Below the pieces are notes generated by a model. The model ran no database searches. It saw only the letters and a program-made list of their open reading frames with translations, and had not been told where the DNA came from. From Methanosarcinales archaeon (GTDB taxonomy: Archaea > Halobacteriota > Methanosarcinia > Methanosarcinales > Methanocomedenaceae), in the NCBI GenBank assembly GCA_013330355.1, contig DUIM01000013.1:1-8499 (forward strand): a DNA stretch of 8,499 bases. Reading direction: 5' to 3'. Positions 6,547 to 8,499 of this stretch are shown piece after piece; position 1 is the first letter of the stretch; every line of letters starts with the position of its first letter. A program made the position numbers and the translations under genes.

Positions 6547-6584
6547 AGGCTGGATAATAACCAGCCTTACTTTTCTTTTTTTTT
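6547..6584 (+). terminator. hairpin plus T-tract after rpl12
   Basis: AGGCTGG (6547-6553) and CCAGCCT (6561-6567) pair perfectly around a 7-nt loop, and from 6571 comes TTTTC followed by nine T. The T-tract alone is a typical archaeal intrinsic terminator; the GC-rich stem makes the site look like a bacterial one. It stops the ribosomal transcript before the convergent gene at 6653. Confidence 0.8.
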
Positions 6585-6652
6585 GCACACGGTTCGGTTA
6601 GTTTTGCTGAACTACATCTTTGAAAGTCCGATCGGTTTATGTGACCATGTGT

Positions 6653-7156
6653 TTAGTAAATAGTAACCCCTTTTACCCCGGGCACTTTCTTTAGTTCATC
6701 TATCAGGTCGCCAGGTATATTGTCATCCGTTATTATAGTAAGTAACGGATTTTCTGTCAAAAACGGGTCTTCAGTAACTGCTTGCCTGATACTTAAACCG
6801 TATTCTGCCACTGCTGTGGCTACCTGGCCAAGTATACCTGTCCTGGAAGCATCGCCCGGTGTTATTACAATGACACCAAGACCTAATGCAGGTGCCACAT
6901 CCCTTAAAAAAGGGATCGTATATACATTCTGGAATATGCTGGTCAGGGTCTCATCTGATAATATAACCTCACATGTGGAATCCACCACTCTCCTGTCAAC
7001 ACCAATCTCCCTGGCCACCTGGGTATGGGGCAATTCGATATTACCTGAAACCACACGCCCCTGCCCATTGACCTGAAATCCCCGCTCTAACAGGAGCTTG
7101 ATGACCTTTTCCTGTGCAGGATGTTTTTCAAACTTGCTTAGTATCTTGCTCCACAT
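6653..7156 (-). CDS. HTH-ACT protein, probable regulator of amino-acid metabolism
   Basis: The 167-aa product matches the archaeal type described as regulator of amino-acid metabolism with an ACT domain (COG2150-like). Residues 13-65 look like a winged helix-turn-helix (EKVIKLLLERGFQV, then LPHTQVAREIGVDRRVVDST), and 93-167 form an ACT domain (VIVITPGDASRTGILGQVA, with PLLTIITDDNIPGDLIDELK), the fold that binds amino acids as effectors. A DNA-binding, amino-acid-sensing role is inferred; the ligand and targets are unknown. The start ATG 7156 has a weak AGGT (7165-7168) 8 nt upstream, overlapped by a perfect palindrome. It is convergent with rpl12 (134 bp between stop codons) and lies 80 bp downstream of the dehydrogenase on the same strand; it probably has its own promoter. 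Confidence 0.85.
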   Translation of the reverse strand: MWSKILSKFEKHPAQEKVIKLLLERGFQVNGQGRVVSGNIELPHTQVAREIGVDRRVVDSTCEVILSDETLTSIFQNVYTIPFLRDVAPALGLGVIVITPGDASRTGILGQVATAVAEYGLSIRQAVTEDPFLTENPLLTIITDDNIPGDLIDELKKVPGVKGVTIY

Positions 7157-7166
7157 GTATTAATAC
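7157..7166. promoter_or_regulatory. 10-bp palindrome at the start of the HTH-ACT gene
   Basis: GTATTAATAC is a perfect palindrome that touches the ATG of the HTH-ACT gene and covers part of its ribosome site. Its place suits a self-repression operator, but an AT-rich 10-mer palindrome can occur by chance. Confidence 0.3.
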
Positions 7167-7200
7167 CTACAACGTACATACTTATAATTTCAATGGTGTG

Positions 7201-7210
7201 TAAAATATAT
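7201..7210 (-). promoter_or_regulatory. TATA-like box for the HTH-ACT gene
   Basis: On the minus strand this reads ATATATTTTA, about 45 bp before ATG 7156. A start point some 25 bp downstream would give a leader of about 24 nt. A second AT-rich candidate (TTATAAGT on the minus strand, near 7178-7186) would give a leaderless mRNA. Confidence 0.35.
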
Positions 7211-7236
7211 TGTTCGACGTTTTTTTATATGGATGA

Positions 7237-8265
7237 TTAAAATGGTTTGTGTGGTTCAATTATCACTTTCATAGATTCGCCGGCTCCGGCCACCAGTTTG
7301 AACCCATCTCCGGCATCAGCCAGACCGAACCTGTGAGTGATCATATCCGTTACCTCCACCCTGCCTGTGTGTATCAGCTCAATGGCCTTCGTAATATCCA
7401 GTGGACCGGCGCCGTATGAGCTGACAATACTTACCTCGTTCTTCCACAGGTCAAATACAGGCAGTGGCACTGAAACTCCGGGTTCAGGCGAAGCAAAGAA
7501 CAGGATGGTACCTCCCCGGTCCACCGAAGCCAGCGCCTGGGTTATGGCAGGCACGGCACCGGTACAGATAATGACCACATCAGCCAGCCTGCCGTCATTA
7601 AGTTCCAGCAGGCGTTCGGGCACATTGTCTTGTGCATCAATGACCTGCGCCCCGCACTTTGAGGCCATATCCAGCCTGTACTGATTGATATCAGTGGAAA
7701 AAATACTGCCTGCACCCAGTGCCGCAGCCAGTTTGACATGCAAAAGGCCAGTTATCCCACTGCCTATGACCAGTACACTCTGACCCGGCTTAATCCCTGC
7801 ATGGCGCTGTCCCCGGTACACACAGGCCAGGGGTTCGATGAACACGCCCTGGTCAAATGACATACCTTCGCTCAGCAGGAATACGCCCCTGTCTACATTG
7901 ATTGCAGGCACCCTGAGATATTCGGCAAAGCCGCCCGGGTCGAAATTGGTGCTGCGCAGGGTATCGCAGACCGTATGGTGACCGGCCAGGCAGTAGCGGC
8001 AGGTATTGCACGGCACATGGTGGGATACGAAGATACGGTCCCCCACTTTATATCGACTGACGTCCTTTCCCACTTCGGCAACCGTGCCTGCTATCTCGTG
8101 ACCCAGCACCAGCGGTGCACGCATGATGCGGTACCACTCCATGACATCACTGCCACAGATGCCGCTGGCCTCCACCCTGACCAGCATTTCCTCCGGGCCA
8201 ATGGCTGGCACGGGCATCTCTTCGAGACGCACGTCATTGTTGTTGTAATATACGGCAACGCGCAT
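7237..8265 (-). CDS. zinc-dependent medium-chain alcohol/polyol dehydrogenase
   Basis: Cytosolic oxidoreductase of the MDR superfamily, of the threonine/sorbitol dehydrogenase-like group; the substrate cannot be told. In the 342-aa product the catalytic zinc ligands are C37 (GICGSD), H56-E57 (GHE) and E144 (EPLAC). The structural zinc lobe is complete with C86, C89, C92 and C100. The Rossmann motif GSGITG is at 168-173 and D192 (STDIN) after the second strand points to NAD rather than NADP. Length is normal and all key residues are present, so it should be active. ATG 8265 gives the usual N-terminus, but no clear ribosome site precedes it. It starts 53 bp after the nuclease-like gene with no evident promoter, suggesting co-transcription. 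The coding sequence looks more GC-rich than the ribosomal genes, possibly from transfer. Confidence 0.93.
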   Translation of the reverse strand: MRVAVYYNNNDVRLEEMPVPAIGPEEMLVRVEASGICGSDVMEWYRIMRAPLVLGHEIAGTVAEVGKDVSRYKVGDRIFVSHHVPCNTCRYCLAGHHTVCDTLRSTNFDPGGFAEYLRVPAINVDRGVFLLSEGMSFDQGVFIEPLACVYRGQRHAGIKPGQSVLVIGSGITGLLHVKLAAALGAGSIFSTDINQYRLDMASKCGAQVIDAQDNVPERLLELNDGRLADVVIICTGAVPAITQALASVDRGGTILFFASPEPGVSVPLPVFDLWKNEVSIVSSYGAGPLDITKAIELIHTGRVEVTDMITHRFGLADAGDGFKLVAGAGESMKVIIEPHKPF

Positions 8266-8268
8266 GTT

Positions 8269-8299
8269 AAGTCCAATGGTCAGCAGGTCTAAAGGACTT
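8269..8299. repeat. inverted repeat before the dehydrogenase start
   Basis: AAGTCC (8269-8274) and GGACTT (8294-8299) form a 6-bp stem with a 19-nt loop in the gap between the nuclease-like gene and the dehydrogenase. In the minus-strand mRNA its 3' arm lies 3 nt before the dehydrogenase ATG, where a ribosome site would be. It may be a weak control element or chance. Confidence 0.25.
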
Positions 8300-8318
8300 T
8301 TCGGAATAGCCAGCCCGG

Positions 8319-8499
8319 CTAGTCCACTTTCTCAGCAAACCCTTTTTGTACAAGTTCCTCATTAAGTGAAATTTCGCAGTCTTCCAGCAAAATTTCGCCA
8401 ATGTACCTACCGTAGCGTCCCGTATTTTTGTATGTCCTCAATCGCATCTGGTTGTTGTTGTCTGCCAGGCGTTTCTCGACGAACTGCTTTGCCTCCATG
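8319..8499 (-). CDS. staphylococcal nuclease (SNase/TNase) domain protein, C-terminal part
   Basis: The last 59 residues of a gene that runs out of the window on the right; the stop is TAG at 8321-8319. The segments EAKQFVEKRL, TGRYGRYIGEILLED and SLNEELVQKGFAEK match the end of the thermonuclease fold: a helix, the strand with the YGR-Y element, and the final helix ending Leu-Val-x-x-Gly-x-Ala. The ATG at 8498 lies inside the domain and is not the true start. Family members cleave DNA or RNA with calcium and are often exported or membrane-bound. The N-terminus, where a signal peptide and most active-site residues would lie, is not visible, so activity and location cannot be judged. It reads toward the dehydrogenase and is probably co-transcribed with it. 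Confidence 0.75.
   Translation of the reverse strand, partial: MEAKQFVEKRLADNNNQMRLRTYKNTGRYGRYIGEILLEDCEISLNEELVQKGFAEKVD

Noticed and set aside
6627..6640. Palindrome CCGATCGG as a terminator for the leftward HTH-ACT gene
   Set aside because: No T-tract follows on the minus strand, and an 8-bp palindrome with no loop is weak evidence.
6331..6663. 110-codon plus-strand frame across the end of rpl12 and the terminator
   Set aside because: Its first half is the +1 shadow of the L12 hinge (Gln/Pro/Lys-rich) and it runs through the hairpin and T-tract.

Overview
The window is an archaeal chromosome segment, most likely from a methanogen or ANME-type euryarchaeote close to Methanosarcinales. 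The evidence is an archaeal D-aminoacyl-tRNA deacylase of the long type, an FtsZ1-type FtsZ, SecE next to an Spt5/NusG protein, and the archaeal stalk operon L11-L1-L10(P0)-L12(P1), whose last two proteins share the GLGALFG tail. Shine-Dalgarno sequences of the AGGTGATC type and TATA-like boxes also fit. The lineage call is inferred from gene content and remembered protein resemblance, not from a search.

Left part (1-2981, + strand): the tail of an unidentified iron-sulfur protein, a gene-poor AT-rich spacer of about 295 bp, then dtdA and ftsZ, which touch or overlap. DtdA hydrolyses D-aminoacyl-tRNAs; FtsZ builds the division ring. A long, nearly perfect hairpin follows ftsZ.

Centre (3055-6584, + strand): secE, spt5, rpl11, rpl1, rpl10 and rpl12 form a classical transcription/translation/secretion cluster. 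SecE is the small subunit of the translocon, Spt5 the elongation factor of RNA polymerase, and the four r-proteins form the L1 stalk (L1) and the factor-binding L11/L10/L12 stalk. Between L11 and L1 lies a leader RNA that appears to imitate the L1-binding site of 23S rRNA and runs into the Shine-Dalgarno of rpl1, a candidate autoregulatory element for L1-L10-L12. L1 and L10 are tightly coupled (stop and start abut; a consensus ribosome site lies in the last codons of L1). The block ends in a hairpin plus a T-tract.

Right part (6653-8499, - strand): a convergent group reads leftward: the end of a staphylococcal-nuclease-like protein (cut by the window edge), a zinc-dependent medium-chain alcohol/polyol dehydrogenase, and an HTH-ACT regulator of amino-acid metabolism. 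They look like an ordinary accessory neighbourhood with no obvious functional link to the ribosomal block.

No mobile element, CRISPR array, tRNA or rRNA was recognised. The most interesting points are the L1 leader mimic and the dtdA start, where a good ribosome-binding site faces an in-frame ATA instead of ATG.
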